Assembly: GCA_965218055.1 (NCBI GenBank)
Contig: CBDCKA010000002.1
Span: 868,001 to 932,000, forward strand
Length of the DNA stretch: 64,000 nt
Source of the DNA: CBDBKE01 sp965218055
Lineage (GTDB): Bacteria > Acidobacteriota > Terriglobia > JAJPHL01 > JAPKYU01
Reading direction: 5' to 3'
Under the pieces are notes generated by a model that was given only the letters and a program-made list of their open reading frames with translations, was not told the origin of the DNA and searched no databases. The translations under genes were made by a program, and so were the position numbers. This document shows, piece by piece, positions 27,221 through 35,747 of the stretch (position 1 is its first letter; the number at the start of each line of letters is the position of its first letter).

Positions 27221-27253
27221 GAGGGTGTATCTAGGCAACGAAACCGGAGGAAA

Positions 27254-28870
27254 CTACTTCTTGCCGAAGAGGGAGCCGAGGCCTTTGAGGAACTGCTCCG
27301 CGTCGGCGGGTTGCTGCTCGGCGGCGCGCTGCTTCACCAGGCCCCCCACGTCGGGCCGGAAGACAGGGTTCTCCAGAGTGCCGGTGACTCGGAAGGGGAT
27401 GGTGCCGGAGGAGCCGGTGACCGACTGCAGCAGTCCGGCCACGGCGGCTCCCTCGGCACGCGTCAGTGTCGCCGTGCCCCGGAAGTCGAGCGGGCCGTCA
27501 TCGGCGAAGCCGCCATTGCCGGCGATCTGCAGGCCGGGAATCACCAGCAGCAGATCGGTGAGCTTGGTGTAGCCCTTCTTGCTGGCAAACTTGGTCTTGA
27601 ACTGCTCGATGATGGTGTCTTTGCCGCCGGTATCCACGCCGGCCAGGCGGATGACGCCTCCCATTTTCCCGGCGACGTTGTAGTTGGCCAGCCGCGCATT
27701 GGTGACTTCCACATGGCCGCTTCGGGAGGGGCTTTGCAAGGGGCCGCGCATCTTCATCTCGCCGGTGAGCGTGCCACCGCGCAATGAACTGCCAGGGGGC
27801 AGCTTCACTCCCAGTGCGGGCAGCAGACGGGCGAGGTCGGTTAGGGGGGCGCTAGACAGACTCGTTTTTAGATTCACCGTTGAGCGCCTTCCGAGCCGCA
27901 CCTGGCCGGTGGTGTGAGCCACCGCCTTTCCGGTGCCCATTTGGAACTGCTGCACGCGCAATCGGTTCCGCTTGCTGTCGTACTGTAACTGGAAGCGCCC
28001 GGAGACAGGCGCCTGCGCCACGCCAGCCTTGGGGCTGAGCCGCAAGCGGGCAATGCGGTACTTGCCTTTGACCTTCGCTGCCTTGCCGTCACTGGAGAAG
28101 TTGGCCTGGCCGCCGAACAGGCCGGACAGGCCCGGTTGGCCGGTAAACGGGGCCAACCCCGCCAGCTCCACATTCTTGAACTCCACCACACCCTCTGCCG
28201 GTGACGCTGCCAGATTGTCGCGGTTCACCGGCCCGCCGTGCCCCTCTGTCTCGATGGCGGCCTTCTTGTGGCCGGGCGGTCGCACGGAAACTTCCCAGTC
28301 AAATGGGCGGTCGGGCGAGAAGTTCGTTAGCGTGACAAAAATGCGGTCGAACGTGACTTTGGGTTGGCGCTTTTGCAAATCGGTTACGGTGAGCGTGCCG
28401 TTGCGGATCCGGAGTTCATCGATCTCGAGCGGCGGCGATTCAGCGTCGGGGGTCTTGTTCTTTCCCTTGCTCCGGTCCTTGGTCTGGCCCAGGGTGGCGA
28501 AATTCCATTCGCCCCGCCTGTTTTTCACCAAGTGCACCGTGGGTTCGTCCAGCTCGACGGATGGCACTTCCAGGCGGCCACGCAGCAGAGGCAACAGGCG
28601 CACGCGCGCCTGCATGCCCTCGGCGGTGGAAAAGGCCGTCCCGGGGAAGCCGAGACGTTCGGCAATCTCGGGATCGTAGAGGTGCAACGCCGGCGGGAGC
28701 AACCCGAGGCGAACTTTCCCCAATGTCACCTTGCGGCCGAGCGCCGCTTCCAGGCGGGAGGCAATGACGCCGCGCTGGGTCTCGGCGTCAAACAGGAAAT
28801 AGGGCAGAACCACTGCTGCCACCACCACCAGCCCAACGGCAATACCCAGAACCAACCACAGCTTCCGCAC
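27254..28870 (-). CDS. AsmA-family protein
   Basis: 538 residues. One N-terminal membrane helix (LWLVLGIAVGLVVVAAVVLP), then the AsmA start (LEAALGRKVTLGKVRLGLLP) and long beta-rich repeats. AsmA-like proteins are bridge-type envelope proteins thought to move or limit lipids between membranes. The middle contains LEVPSVELDEPTVHLVKNRR GEWNF, the typical strand pattern. A GTG start is preceded by AGGAGG. It is probably transcribed alone, after the ABC genes on the same strand. Confidence 0.8.
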   Translation of the reverse strand: MRKLWLVLGIAVGLVVVAAVVLPYFLFDAETQRGVIASRLEAALGRKVTLGKVRLGLLPPALHLYDPEIAERLGFPGTAFSTAEGMQARVRLLPLLRGRLEVPSVELDEPTVHLVKNRRGEWNFATLGQTKDRSKGKNKTPDAESPPLEIDELRIRNGTLTVTDLQKRQPKVTFDRIFVTLTNFSPDRPFDWEVSVRPPGHKKAAIETEGHGGPVNRDNLAASPAEGVVEFKNVELAGLAPFTGQPGLSGLFGGQANFSSDGKAAKVKGKYRIARLRLSPKAGVAQAPVSGRFQLQYDSKRNRLRVQQFQMGTGKAVAHTTGQVRLGRRSTVNLKTSLSSAPLTDLARLLPALGVKLPPGSSLRGGTLTGEMKMRGPLQSPSRSGHVEVTNARLANYNVAGKMGGVIRLAGVDTGGKDTIIEQFKTKFASKKGYTKLTDLLLVIPGLQIAGNGGFADDGPLDFRGTATLTRAEGAAVAGLLQSVTGSSGTIPFRVTGTLENPVFRPDVGGLVKQRAAEQQPADAEQFLKGLGSLFGKK

Positions 28871-28988
28871 GGCTTCCTCCTTTACTGGACCTGCCCCACC
28901 TCATTGTAGAGCCAGCAGCACCGCTCGTCCACCAGGCCCCGTCCACCGGGAGTGCACAGGCAAGACCGCCCGGTTCACTCGGCCCTTT

Positions 28989-31568
28989 TCACTCGATCAT
29001 GACGGCCTCCACCGGATCAATCCGCGCCGCCTGGCGCGCCGGATAGAGTGCGCTGAGACAGGTGACCAGAAAAACTGCCAGCGTTGCGACACTCAAGAAG
29101 CCAACGGGCAGGTAGAACTGAATCGTCCAGCCGAACGACTGGCGGTTGATCACGTAGATCAGCACCAACGAAAGCACCAGGCCCAGCACCAGGCCGGTGG
29201 CCGATGCCAGCAGGCCCAGCAACCCGGATTCGAACAGCACCAGGTGGCTCACCTGTCGCCGGCTGGCGCCCAGGTAGCGCAGGATGCCGAGCTCGCGACG
29301 GCGCTCCAGCACCAGCGCCAGCAGGGCGTTGGCAATCCCCAGGACCGCCACGCAAATGGCGATCGCTTCCAGTACCCAGGTGATGGCGAAGGTGCGATCA
29401 AAGATGCGCAGCACCCTGGCCTTCAGTTCGCGGTTGGAGGTGACCAGCAAAACGCGCCCGGACGTGCGCCGCGCGATTTCAGCCCGCACCTGGGCAGCGT
29501 CGGACCCTGGCGCCAAGTACACGGCCAGGCTGTTGGCCCCGCGGTCGCCGCCGGAGCGCAGCCAGTCGCGCCGGTTCATCACCGCGTAGCCCTGATCGCT
29601 CGAGTAGTCGTAGTAGACGCCCCGCACTCGGAATGGCTGGTTCCCAGCAGGAGTCGGCAGCCGGATCGTGTCACCCCGCTGCACGCCATGGCGCATTGCG
29701 AATGGCTCACTGACGATGACGGCATCAGGTTCGGGGCGGAGCACTTCGGCCGCCGGGCGCCCGTCGAGAAACATCAGGTTGCCGTGGCGGCCGAGCACGG
29801 CCCAGTCACCGGATGCAAGAAATGCGGACGCACCGCGGAAATTGATCTCCACGGCGCGAAACGCATCCACGGCGGCAACGCCTGGCGTGCGCCGAATGGC
29901 TTCGCTGGTTTCCGGCGCGATGGTGGCCGAGCGCACGCGTCCGCTCCGGCTGCCCGGTGGGCGAATGAAGAGATCGGCGCGCAGCGTCTGCTCGGTCCAA
30001 AGCTCGACGGTGCGGCGGAAGCTGGTGACCATGATGGCGACGCTGGCCATCATGGCGATCGCAGTGGTCAGCGCCATGGCCAGTACGGAGGCGCGGCCCA
30101 GCGCAGCGCCAAGGCTGCGCGCGGCCAGCATCCCGGTGATCGTTCCCGCGCGACCCAGCAGCATCGAGCAAAGGCCGGAGTAAGAAGCCATCAGCGCGGG
30201 CATCAGCAGCGAGAACGCCACCACCAGGAGCACAGCCGCGACGTAGCCGAAAACGGGTCCGGCTTCCAGGGCCGGCAGGCGAGCCGCGCCATAGGCAGCT
30301 GCCAGCGCCAGAACGCCGGCGGCTGCACTGCGCCGCAGGCGAAGGCGCCGGGCACGCTCGTGGGCCCCGCGGCGGAGCGCGTCGGCGGGCTCCACACTGG
30401 CAGCCTCCAACGCCGGCCCCAGCGCCGACAGCAGCGCAGCAGCGACACCTACCCCCACAGCGAACCCCACCAGACGCCAGCTGAGAGCGACCGGGGCGGC
30501 AACGACGCTCAGCCACAGGGCACTCACCGTGGCCGCGACCAATTGGAGGGCCTGGCCGGCCATCAGGCGGCCGAACAGAATTCCAACAGCTGAGCCCGCC
30601 AAGCCCAGCAGCGCGGCTTCGGCCAGAAACAGACCCACCACGGTGGCGCGCGTGGCCCCGACGGCCCGCAGCGCCCCCACTTCCGGTCGGCGGCGGACCA
30701 CCGAGATGGCAATCGTGTTGTAGATCAGGAAGGCGCCGACGATCAGCGAAACCAAGCTCAAGGCCGAAAGGTTCAACCGAAAGGCGCGCAGCATCTTCTC
30801 CACCTGCTCGCCGCGCGCGCGTGGCCGCTCTAGGGAGACACCGGGCCGCAGCAGCCGAGCCAGGCGGGCGCGTGTTTCCTCCAACCGTTCCGGAGGCACG
30901 ACCAGGTCGATGCGATCCAGCTTGCCTTGGCGGCTGAACAGCAACTGACCAGCGGCAATGTCCATTACGGCGATATTTCCGGCCAGCGCCCGGCCCGGCC
31001 CCGAAGCGGCGAGGATGCCGCGCACGGTAAACTTCTGCGCGCGGTCGTTCACCACCAACGTGAGTTCGCTGTCGGGCCGCAGCCGATGGCGGGAGGCGAA
31101 GCCCTGGCCCAGCAGCAGCGAATTCGGGTCGGTCAGCAACAGCAGCAGGTCGCGAGTGGTGGGAATGGCTTCGGTGGCCGTTTCGGCGGCAATGTCGCGC
31201 ACCGCCCGATCAGTGGCCAGGTCCACGGCCAGAATCTCGAGAGCCTCGCCCGAGCGCGGCTCAACGGCGATGCCTTCCACCACCGGCGCGATCTCGACTT
31301 CCGCCTGCTGTCCCGCAAACGCGTCGTAAATCCGAGGCAGCAGTTGCTCGTCGAAGGGAACCAGAGCTGTGATGCTGAGGTTGGCCCGGCCGCTAATTTC
31401 AGCGACCGACTCCTGGAAGGAGACGATAGCGCTCCGGTTGGCCAACTGAATGGCCACCACTGCGCCAATGCTTAGCGCCACCGCCACCACGCTCAGCAGC
31501 GTGCGCAGGGCGTCGTTCCACAGCGGGCGGAGGATGAAGCTGCGGAGCAGTCTTAGTCCGAAGTCCAA
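28989..31568 (-). CDS. ABC transporter permease with two FtsX domains
   Basis: 859 residues with the MacB/LolC-like layout twice over: N-terminal helix (LLSVVAVALSIGAVVAIQLA), a periplasmic domain, three helices, then a second such set ending ARQAARIDPVEAVMIE. The family exports or extracts lipids, lipoproteins or peptides by mechanotransmission. The gene follows its ATPase 33 bp away on the same strand. The only available start is a TTG at 31568, which lies inside a palindromic repeat. Confidence 0.88.
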   Translation of the reverse strand: MDFGLRLLRSFILRPLWNDALRTLLSVVAVALSIGAVVAIQLANRSAIVSFQESVAEISGRANLSITALVPFDEQLLPRIYDAFAGQQAEVEIAPVVEGIAVEPRSGEALEILAVDLATDRAVRDIAAETATEAIPTTRDLLLLLTDPNSLLLGQGFASRHRLRPDSELTLVVNDRAQKFTVRGILAASGPGRALAGNIAVMDIAAGQLLFSRQGKLDRIDLVVPPERLEETRARLARLLRPGVSLERPRARGEQVEKMLRAFRLNLSALSLVSLIVGAFLIYNTIAISVVRRRPEVGALRAVGATRATVVGLFLAEAALLGLAGSAVGILFGRLMAGQALQLVAATVSALWLSVVAAPVALSWRLVGFAVGVGVAAALLSALGPALEAASVEPADALRRGAHERARRLRLRRSAAAGVLALAAAYGAARLPALEAGPVFGYVAAVLLVVAFSLLMPALMASYSGLCSMLLGRAGTITGMLAARSLGAALGRASVLAMALTTAIAMMASVAIMVTSFRRTVELWTEQTLRADLFIRPPGSRSGRVRSATIAPETSEAIRRTPGVAAVDAFRAVEINFRGASAFLASGDWAVLGRHGNLMFLDGRPAAEVLRPEPDAVIVSEPFAMRHGVQRGDTIRLPTPAGNQPFRVRGVYYDYSSDQGYAVMNRRDWLRSGGDRGANSLAVYLAPGSDAAQVRAEIARRTSGRVLLVTSNRELKARVLRIFDRTFAITWVLEAIAICVAVLGIANALLALVLERRRELGILRYLGASRRQVSHLVLFESGLLGLLASATGLVLGLVLSLVLIYVINRQSFGWTIQFYLPVGFLSVATLAVFLVTCLSALYPARQAARIDPVEAVMIE

Positions 31569-31616
31569 GGTCCAAAGTCTTAGCCGGTTGGACTTTGGAT
31601 CTTAGACATTGGACTT
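31561..31616. repeat. GTCCAAAGTC-type palindrome at the ABC gene junction
   Basis: Outer arms AAGTCCAA / TTGGACTT and inner arms GTCCAAAGTC / GACTTTGGATC. The element supplies the last codons of the ATPase gene (KSNV, stop) and the TTG start region of the permease. Confidence 0.6.
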
Positions 31617-32285
31617 CTCGCTTTCGATGCGACCGTCGCGCATCAACAGCAAACGATCGGCGAAGGCCGCGGCCTCACGGCTGTGGGTGGCCAGAAGCAC
31701 AGTGACTCCCAACTCGCGGCGCGTGCGAGCCAGCAGCTCCAGCACCGTCTGGGCGGTGGCGTTGTCCAGGTTGCCGGTGGGTTCGTCGGCAATCAGCACG
31801 GCGGGCCCATTCGCCAGGGCCCGGGCAATGGCCACCCGCTGCATCTCGCCTCCCGAGAGCTGGTGCGGATAATCCCGCCGCCGCTCCCACAACTCCACCT
31901 GTTCCAGCACTCGCTGGACGCGTTCGGTGCCATCGCGCCGCCCGTCCAGCAGCAGGGGCAACTCGACGTTCTCCTGAACGGTCAGCGTCGGCAGCAGGTT
32001 GAAGAACTGGAAGACGAAGCCCACCTGGCGGCGGCGCAACCGGGTGAGCGCATCATCGGACAGCGCGCGAGTCGGTTGGCCCAGCAGGCGCACTTCGCCG
32101 CCGGTAGGCCGGTCCATCGCCCCGGCCAGGTTCAACAGGGTGCTCTTGCCGCAGCCGCTGCGTCCCAGAAGGGCAGTGAAGCTGCCGGAGGGAAACGAGA
32201 CAGTAACGTCGCACACTGCAGCAACTTCGCGGCCGTTGTTGGTATACACCCGCCTCACTCCCAGCAGCTCCACCGCGTCGGCCAC
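31602..32285 (-). CDS. ABC transporter ATP-binding protein (MacB/LolD type)
   Basis: 227 residues, the standard LolD length. Walker A GRSGCGKSTLLNLAG, Q-loop FVFQFFNLLPTLTVQENVEL, signature LSGGEMQRVAIARAL, Walker B VLIADEPTGNLD and switch histidine LATHSREAA. It powers the two-domain FtsX permease next to it. The start is a GTG at 32285 with a TAGAAT -10 only 6 nt upstream and no ribosome-binding site. Confidence 0.95.
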   Translation of the reverse strand: MADAVELLGVRRVYTNNGREVAAVCDVTVSFPSGSFTALLGRSGCGKSTLLNLAGAMDRPTGGEVRLLGQPTRALSDDALTRLRRRQVGFVFQFFNLLPTLTVQENVELPLLLDGRRDGTERVQRVLEQVELWERRRDYPHQLSGGEMQRVAIARALANGPAVLIADEPTGNLDNATAQTVLELLARTRRELGVTVLLATHSREAAAFADRLLLMRDGRIESEKSNV

Positions 32286-32291
32286 AATGCC

Positions 32292-32297
32292 ATTCTA
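32292..32297 (-). promoter_or_regulatory. -10 box (TAGAAT) of the ABC operon
   Basis: TAGAAT on the minus strand ends 6 nt before the GTG at 32285, giving a predicted leaderless mRNA. Confidence 0.5.
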
Positions 32298-32408
32298 GTG
32301 CATTTGCCGTAAGCCCTGTCGGGAGCCTTTGCCGCAGGTGCCGGCTGGCTTAAAACGCCACACTCCCCCAAGCACATCGTATTGCGGAAGTGGAAAGCCG
32401 AGCTCAGT

Positions 32409-32486
32409 TGAAAAACATCGAGGAAGAAATAAGGAAAACTATTCAGAAGTCGCTACCAGCCAAGGCTTGCAAACCCTGGATTGGAG
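32409..32486 (+). pseudogene. N-terminal gene fragment cut by the IS3 insertion
   Basis: A coding-like frame, TTG start then KNIEEEIRKTIQKSLPAKAC and KPWIG, runs straight into the left end of the IS at 32487. The frame also extends upstream to about 32345 without an ATG. No matching continuation is visible beyond the IS right end. The product is not recognised. The rest of 32286-32408 holds only the ABC promoter. Confidence 0.3.
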
Positions 32487-32543
32487 TGCCCTGGACTGGG
32501 TAATTTAGACACTGAGGTTGGGAATTAACTACCCTGGTGTCAT

Positions 32544-32804
32544 ATGAACAAAAAACATCATCGTATTGCAGCTGACGTAAAAGCCGATATCCTACGCCGC
32601 GTCAAGGAAGAAGGCATCTCGGTGGCCCAGGCCGCCAAGGATCACGGTATTTCTGAAGGGAGCATCTATGGTTGGATGGTAAAAGGAGCAACCGGTGCCC
32701 CGTCCTGGGCGGAGTTCTCCCGACTTCAGAAGCAGAACAGAGAACTCCTGGAACTCGTGGGCGAGATCACGCTCAAGCTCTCCATGACTCAAAAAAACAA
32801 TTGA
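32544..32804 (+). CDS. IS3-family OrfA (copy 1)
   Basis: 86 residues: a helix-turn-helix (ADVKADILRRVKEEGISVAQ, then AAKDHGISEGSIYGW) and a leucine-zipper tail (FSRLQKQNRELLELVGEITL). It binds the IS ends and regulates transposition. The gene ends with AAAAAAAC (32791-32798), where a -1 shift at A-AAA-AAC joins it to orfB to make the transposase. Confidence 0.92.
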   Translation: MNKKHHRIAADVKADILRRVKEEGISVAQAAKDHGISEGSIYGWMVKGATGAPSWAEFSRLQKQNRELLELVGEITLKLSMTQKNN

Positions 32805-33589
32805 GCGAAGGAAGAAACAAATCAGCGCTTGCCCGAGCCCTTGGCATATCCCGCGCGAGCCTGTATTACGTCCCAAGAATGAAGGAGAAGGACTGGCGCC
32901 TCAAGGTCCGCCTGGAAGAAGAGCTGCAGATCCATCCCTCCTACGGCTCCCGGCGAATTGCTACGGCACTGGGACTCTGCCGCCAGCGGGCGCAGAGGGT
33001 CATGCGTCTGTTTGGCATCAAGCCCTACCGCAGGAGAGGCAGAAAATGGAGAAAATCCAAGGTTTCCCGGACCTATCCCAACCTCCTGCTCGCGCTCATG
33101 CCCGCATATGCAAACCACATCTGGGCAACGGACTTCACCGAGTTCGTGCAGCACGGAAAGAAGGTCTATGTGGCGACCGTGATCGATCTCTACACCCGCC
33201 GGATCCTGGGAATCCAGGTTGCGGTGAGAAAGGGAGCCGCGCTCACCATTCAGGCGCTTTCCAACGCCCTGCTCCATCATCCGCGCCCGGGTCTATTCCA
33301 CTCCGACAACGGGAGGGAGTATGACGCGATGGCGTTCACTGAAATCCTTGATGGATGCGGCATCGTGATTTCACGGAGCCGCCCGGGGTGCCCTTGGGAG
33401 AACGGATACCAGGAATCGTTCTACGACAAATTCAAGGTTGACCTGGGAGATCCGAACCGCTTCAAAACACTGGGGGAGCTAGTGGCGGAGATCTACCGCA
33501 CCCTGTGGGACTACAACAACACGCGGATTCGCTCCGCGCTCAACATGCCGCCTGTGGTATTCGCCAAACGGTATGCGTTAGTCGCGTAA
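32672..33589 (+). CDS. IS3-family OrfB, DDE integrase domain (copy 1)
   Basis: The frame opens at 32672 but functional sequence starts after the -1 frameshift near 32793 (KKQLSEGRNKSALARALGIS). Domains: HTH_21-type start (PSYGSRRIATALG), then the rve DDE core with aspartates in IWATDFTEF and FHSDNGREYD and glutamate in ENGYQESFYDKF. Ends with a stop at 33589. Copy 1 carries T in WATDF and R in RIRSAL, where copy 2 has A and H. Confidence 0.93.
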   Translation: MDGKRSNRCPVLGGVLPTSEAEQRTPGTRGRDHAQALHDSKKQLSEGRNKSALARALGISRASLYYVPRMKEKDWRLKVRLEEELQIHPSYGSRRIATALGLCRQRAQRVMRLFGIKPYRRRGRKWRKSKVSRTYPNLLLALMPAYANHIWATDFTEFVQHGKKVYVATVIDLYTRRILGIQVAVRKGAALTIQALSNALLHHPRPGLFHSDNGREYDAMAFTEILDGCGIVISRSRPGCPWENGYQESFYDKFKVDLGDPNRFKTLGELVAEIYRTLWDYNNTRIRSALNMPPVVFAKRYALVA

Positions 33590-33801
33590 AAAACTCTCAG
33601 AATCAGTGTCTAAAGAAATCAGTCCTTGACACTATAGTTTAGATACCTATAGATATCCGATAGTAGGGCGCGTGCTTTTGTGGAAAACTGCGTTTCCCAC
33701 AAAGAGCCCGGCCTCAACCACGATCAAGTGGAAATTTCCTCGGAAGGAGAAAAGCAAGAACCGCACCCAATACCTTCATTCCTTCAAATGAAGTTATGAA
33801 G

Positions 33802-34071
33802 CTAGGCCGCACCAAAGACCGGAAAATCTTCCCTTAGAAGGTGGGAAACCGCAATTTCATGGCCCATACCCAAACAGCCGAAGGGATTGTTTTCCAGGTC
33901 TGCGATGGCGATGCGAAGGAAGCCGGTGGGCAGATCAACGCGCTCGGCTGTGCTGTCGCTGAGGGCTTTGATGGCCTCCACGAGTTGCAGCTAGAGCTTG
34001 AATTCCCGTGTTTGGGAGAACCTCTTGTGCAGTTCTTCTGTCTGGTCGGTTGGCAACGGATACGGTCTCAT
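33802..34071 (-). pseudogene. Hypothetical gene with one in-frame TAG
   Basis: Ninety codons on the minus strand read as coding, with an ATG at 34071 (MRPYPLPTDQTEELHKRFSQ). They are broken by TAG at codon 27 (33991-33993), after which VEAIKALSDSTAERVDLPTG and LENNPFGCLGMGHEIAV continue to a stop at 33802. Amino-acid pattern and periodicity look real, but I cannot name the family. Confidence 0.35.
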
Positions 34072-34132
34072 TTGATAGTGTTTAATAGCATTGCACCACG
34101 CCCAAAACCGGGGCATTCGGGCCGCGTGGACG

Positions 34133-34155
34133 GGCCGAAAGGGAACCTTTCGGCC
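34133..34155. repeat. Perfect hairpin GGCCGAAAGG-GAA-CCTTTCGGCC
   Basis: A 10-bp perfect stem with a 3-nt loop and no T-tract, about 160 bp before the Sel1 gene. Possible terminator or recombination remnant. Confidence 0.45.
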
Positions 34156-34311
34156 ATACCAGACGCCTGAGCCGCAGCCGTGGGGCGCTGTCACCCGCAG
34201 GGCCGTAGCGCAGCGCAGGAGGTTTTCCCAGGGGGTGGACGCGGCGCTGGGCTCCTAGTGGGCCGGGTGAACTTTTCAGTAGCCTAAGACCGAGATGTTC
34301 CAGACCCGCTG

Positions 34312-35700
34312 ATGCTACAAACACGCATTAAAAACCGGCTGATTCGGCGCGGCATTGTCGCCTTGGCGCTGCTGGCTACGCTGCCCGGCATACCGGTCGC
34401 GGCGGGGCAGGCATTTGACGAAGCTGTGGCAGCGTATGGCCGTGGCGACTATGCCACAGCGGTGCGAGTGTTCCTCGTTCACGCTGAGCAGGGCGACGCC
34501 AGTGCCCAGTTCAGCCTCGGGGTCATGTACGCCAACGGCGAGGGCGTTCTCAAGGACGAGGCCGAAGCTGTGCGCTGGTCCCGGCTGGCCGCCGAGCAGG
34601 GTCACGCCGATGCCCAGTTCAACCTCGGGGTCATGTACGCCAACGGGCGGGGCGTTCTCAAGGACGAGGCCGAAGCTGTGCGCTGGTCCCGGCTGGCCGC
34701 CGAGCAGGGTCACGCCGGTGCCCAGTTCAACCTCGGGGTCATGTACGCCAACGGCGAGGGCGTTCTCAAGGACGAGGCCGAAGCTGTGCGCTGGTACCGG
34801 CTGGCCGCCGAGCAGGGTCACGCCGATGCCCAGTTCAACCTCGGGGTCATGTACGCCAACGGGCGGGGCGTTCTCAAGGACGAGGCCGAAGCTGTGCGCT
34901 GGTCCCGGCTGGCCGCCGAGCAGGGTCACGCCGATGCCCAGTTCAACCTCGGGGTCATGTGCGCCAACGGGCGGGGCGTTCTCAAGGACGAGGCCGAAGC
35001 TGTGCGCTGGTCCCGGCTGGCCGCCGAGCAGGGTCACGCCGGTGCCCAGTTCAACCTCGGGGTCATGTACGCCAACGGCGAGGGCGTTCTCAAGGACGAG
35101 GCCGAAGCTGTGCGCTGGTCCCGGCTGGCCGCCGAGCAGGGTCACGCCGGTGCCCAGTTCAACCTCGGGGTCATGTACGCCAACGGCGAGGGCGTTCTCA
35201 AGGACGAGGCCGAAGCTGTGCGCTGGTACCGGCTGGCCGCCGAGCAGGGTCACGCCGGTGCCCAGTTCAACCTCGGGGTCATGTACGCCAACGGGCGGGG
35301 CGTTCTCAAGGACGAGGCCGAAGCTGTGCGCTGGGCCCGGCTGGCCGCCGAGCAGGGCGACGCCGATGCCCAGTTCAACCTCGGGGTCATGTATGCCAAC
35401 GGGCTGCTGGGCGCTCTCAAGGACGAGGCCGAAGCTGTGCGCTGGTACCGGCTGGCCGCCGAGCAGGGTCACGCCGGTGCCCAGTTCAACCTCGGGGTCA
35501 TGTACGCCAACGGGCGGGGCGTTCTCAAGGATTCCGTGCTCGCGCACATGTGGTCCAACATCGCTGGCGCAAACGGGAACGAAGCCGCCCGGGAGTTGCG
35601 GGACAGTCTTGAACGTGACATGACCCGCGCCGAGGTCAGCCGAGCGACTGAACTAGCGCTGGTCTGTATGACCTCGGACTATCAGGACTGCGAGCCGTAA
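34312..35700 (+). CDS. Secreted Sel1-repeat (TPR-like) protein with ten near-identical repeats
   Basis: 462 residues. Signal peptide (GIVALALLATLPGIPVAAGQ), a short TPR-like start (FDEAVAAYGRGDYATAVRVF), then ten Sel1 units of 36 residues. The unit is AEQGHAGAQFNLGVMYANGR followed by GVLKDEAEAVRWSRLA. The ninth unit has one extra residue. The tail (LAHMWSNIAGANGNEAAREL) is a degenerate last unit with a C-terminal CMTSDYQDCEP. Sel1 proteins are scaffolds for protein-protein contacts, often in the periplasm. Units are nearly identical in DNA, so the array is recently expanded. It lies inside the IS-bounded island. Confidence 0.9.
   Translation: MLQTRIKNRLIRRGIVALALLATLPGIPVAAGQAFDEAVAAYGRGDYATAVRVFLVHAEQGDASAQFSLGVMYANGEGVLKDEAEAVRWSRLAAEQGHADAQFNLGVMYANGRGVLKDEAEAVRWSRLAAEQGHAGAQFNLGVMYANGEGVLKDEAEAVRWYRLAAEQGHADAQFNLGVMYANGRGVLKDEAEAVRWSRLAAEQGHADAQFNLGVMCANGRGVLKDEAEAVRWSRLAAEQGHAGAQFNLGVMYANGEGVLKDEAEAVRWSRLAAEQGHAGAQFNLGVMYANGEGVLKDEAEAVRWYRLAAEQGHAGAQFNLGVMYANGRGVLKDEAEAVRWARLAAEQGDADAQFNLGVMYANGLLGALKDEAEAVRWYRLAAEQGHAGAQFNLGVMYANGRGVLKDSVLAHMWSNIAGANGNEAARELRDSLERDMTRAEVSRATELALVCMTSDYQDCEP
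34483..35565 (+). repeat. Ten tandem 108-bp units of the Sel1 gene
   Basis: Unit starts at 34483, 34591, 34699, 34807, 34915, 35023, 35131, 35239, 35347 and 35458. Units differ mostly at three or four codons (Asp/Gly after HA, Arg/Glu after NG, Ser/Tyr/Ala before RLA). Confidence 0.95.
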
Positions 35701-35747
35701 GCAGGGCTGGCATACGCAAATCCTTGAACATCGCGTCGTAGGAGAAA

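Larger units (their letters stand above)
32487..33631 (+). mobile_element. IS3-family insertion sequence, complete copy
   Basis: 1145 bp. Left end TGCCCTGGACTGGG... and the inverse of the right end TGTCAAGGACTGAT... form imperfect 29-bp terminal inverted repeats that share TTTAGACACTGA. Inside are orfA and orfB with an A-AAA-AAC slippery site. The flanks (GGAG on the left, CTAT on the right) show no 3-4 bp target duplication, so rearrangement after insertion is likely. Confidence 0.85.
33632..34311. other. Gene-poor 680 bp after the first IS copy
   Basis: It contains a broken minus-strand frame (33802-34071) and a perfect hairpin (34133-34155). The stretch 33632-33801, right after the IS, is AT-richer and shows no gene. 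From 34156 to 34311 nothing convincing is seen, although the plus strand is open. The composition shift suggests a different origin from the flanking chromosome. Confidence 0.5.

Noticed and set aside
34315..35547. Long minus-strand open frame across the Sel1 array
   Set aside because: It is the mirror of repeated, biased plus-strand codons; its peptide is a simple repeat without features, and the plus strand has a signal peptide and the Sel1 consensus.
34483..35565. CRISPR-like array
   Set aside because: The repeats are contiguous 108-bp coding units without spacers.
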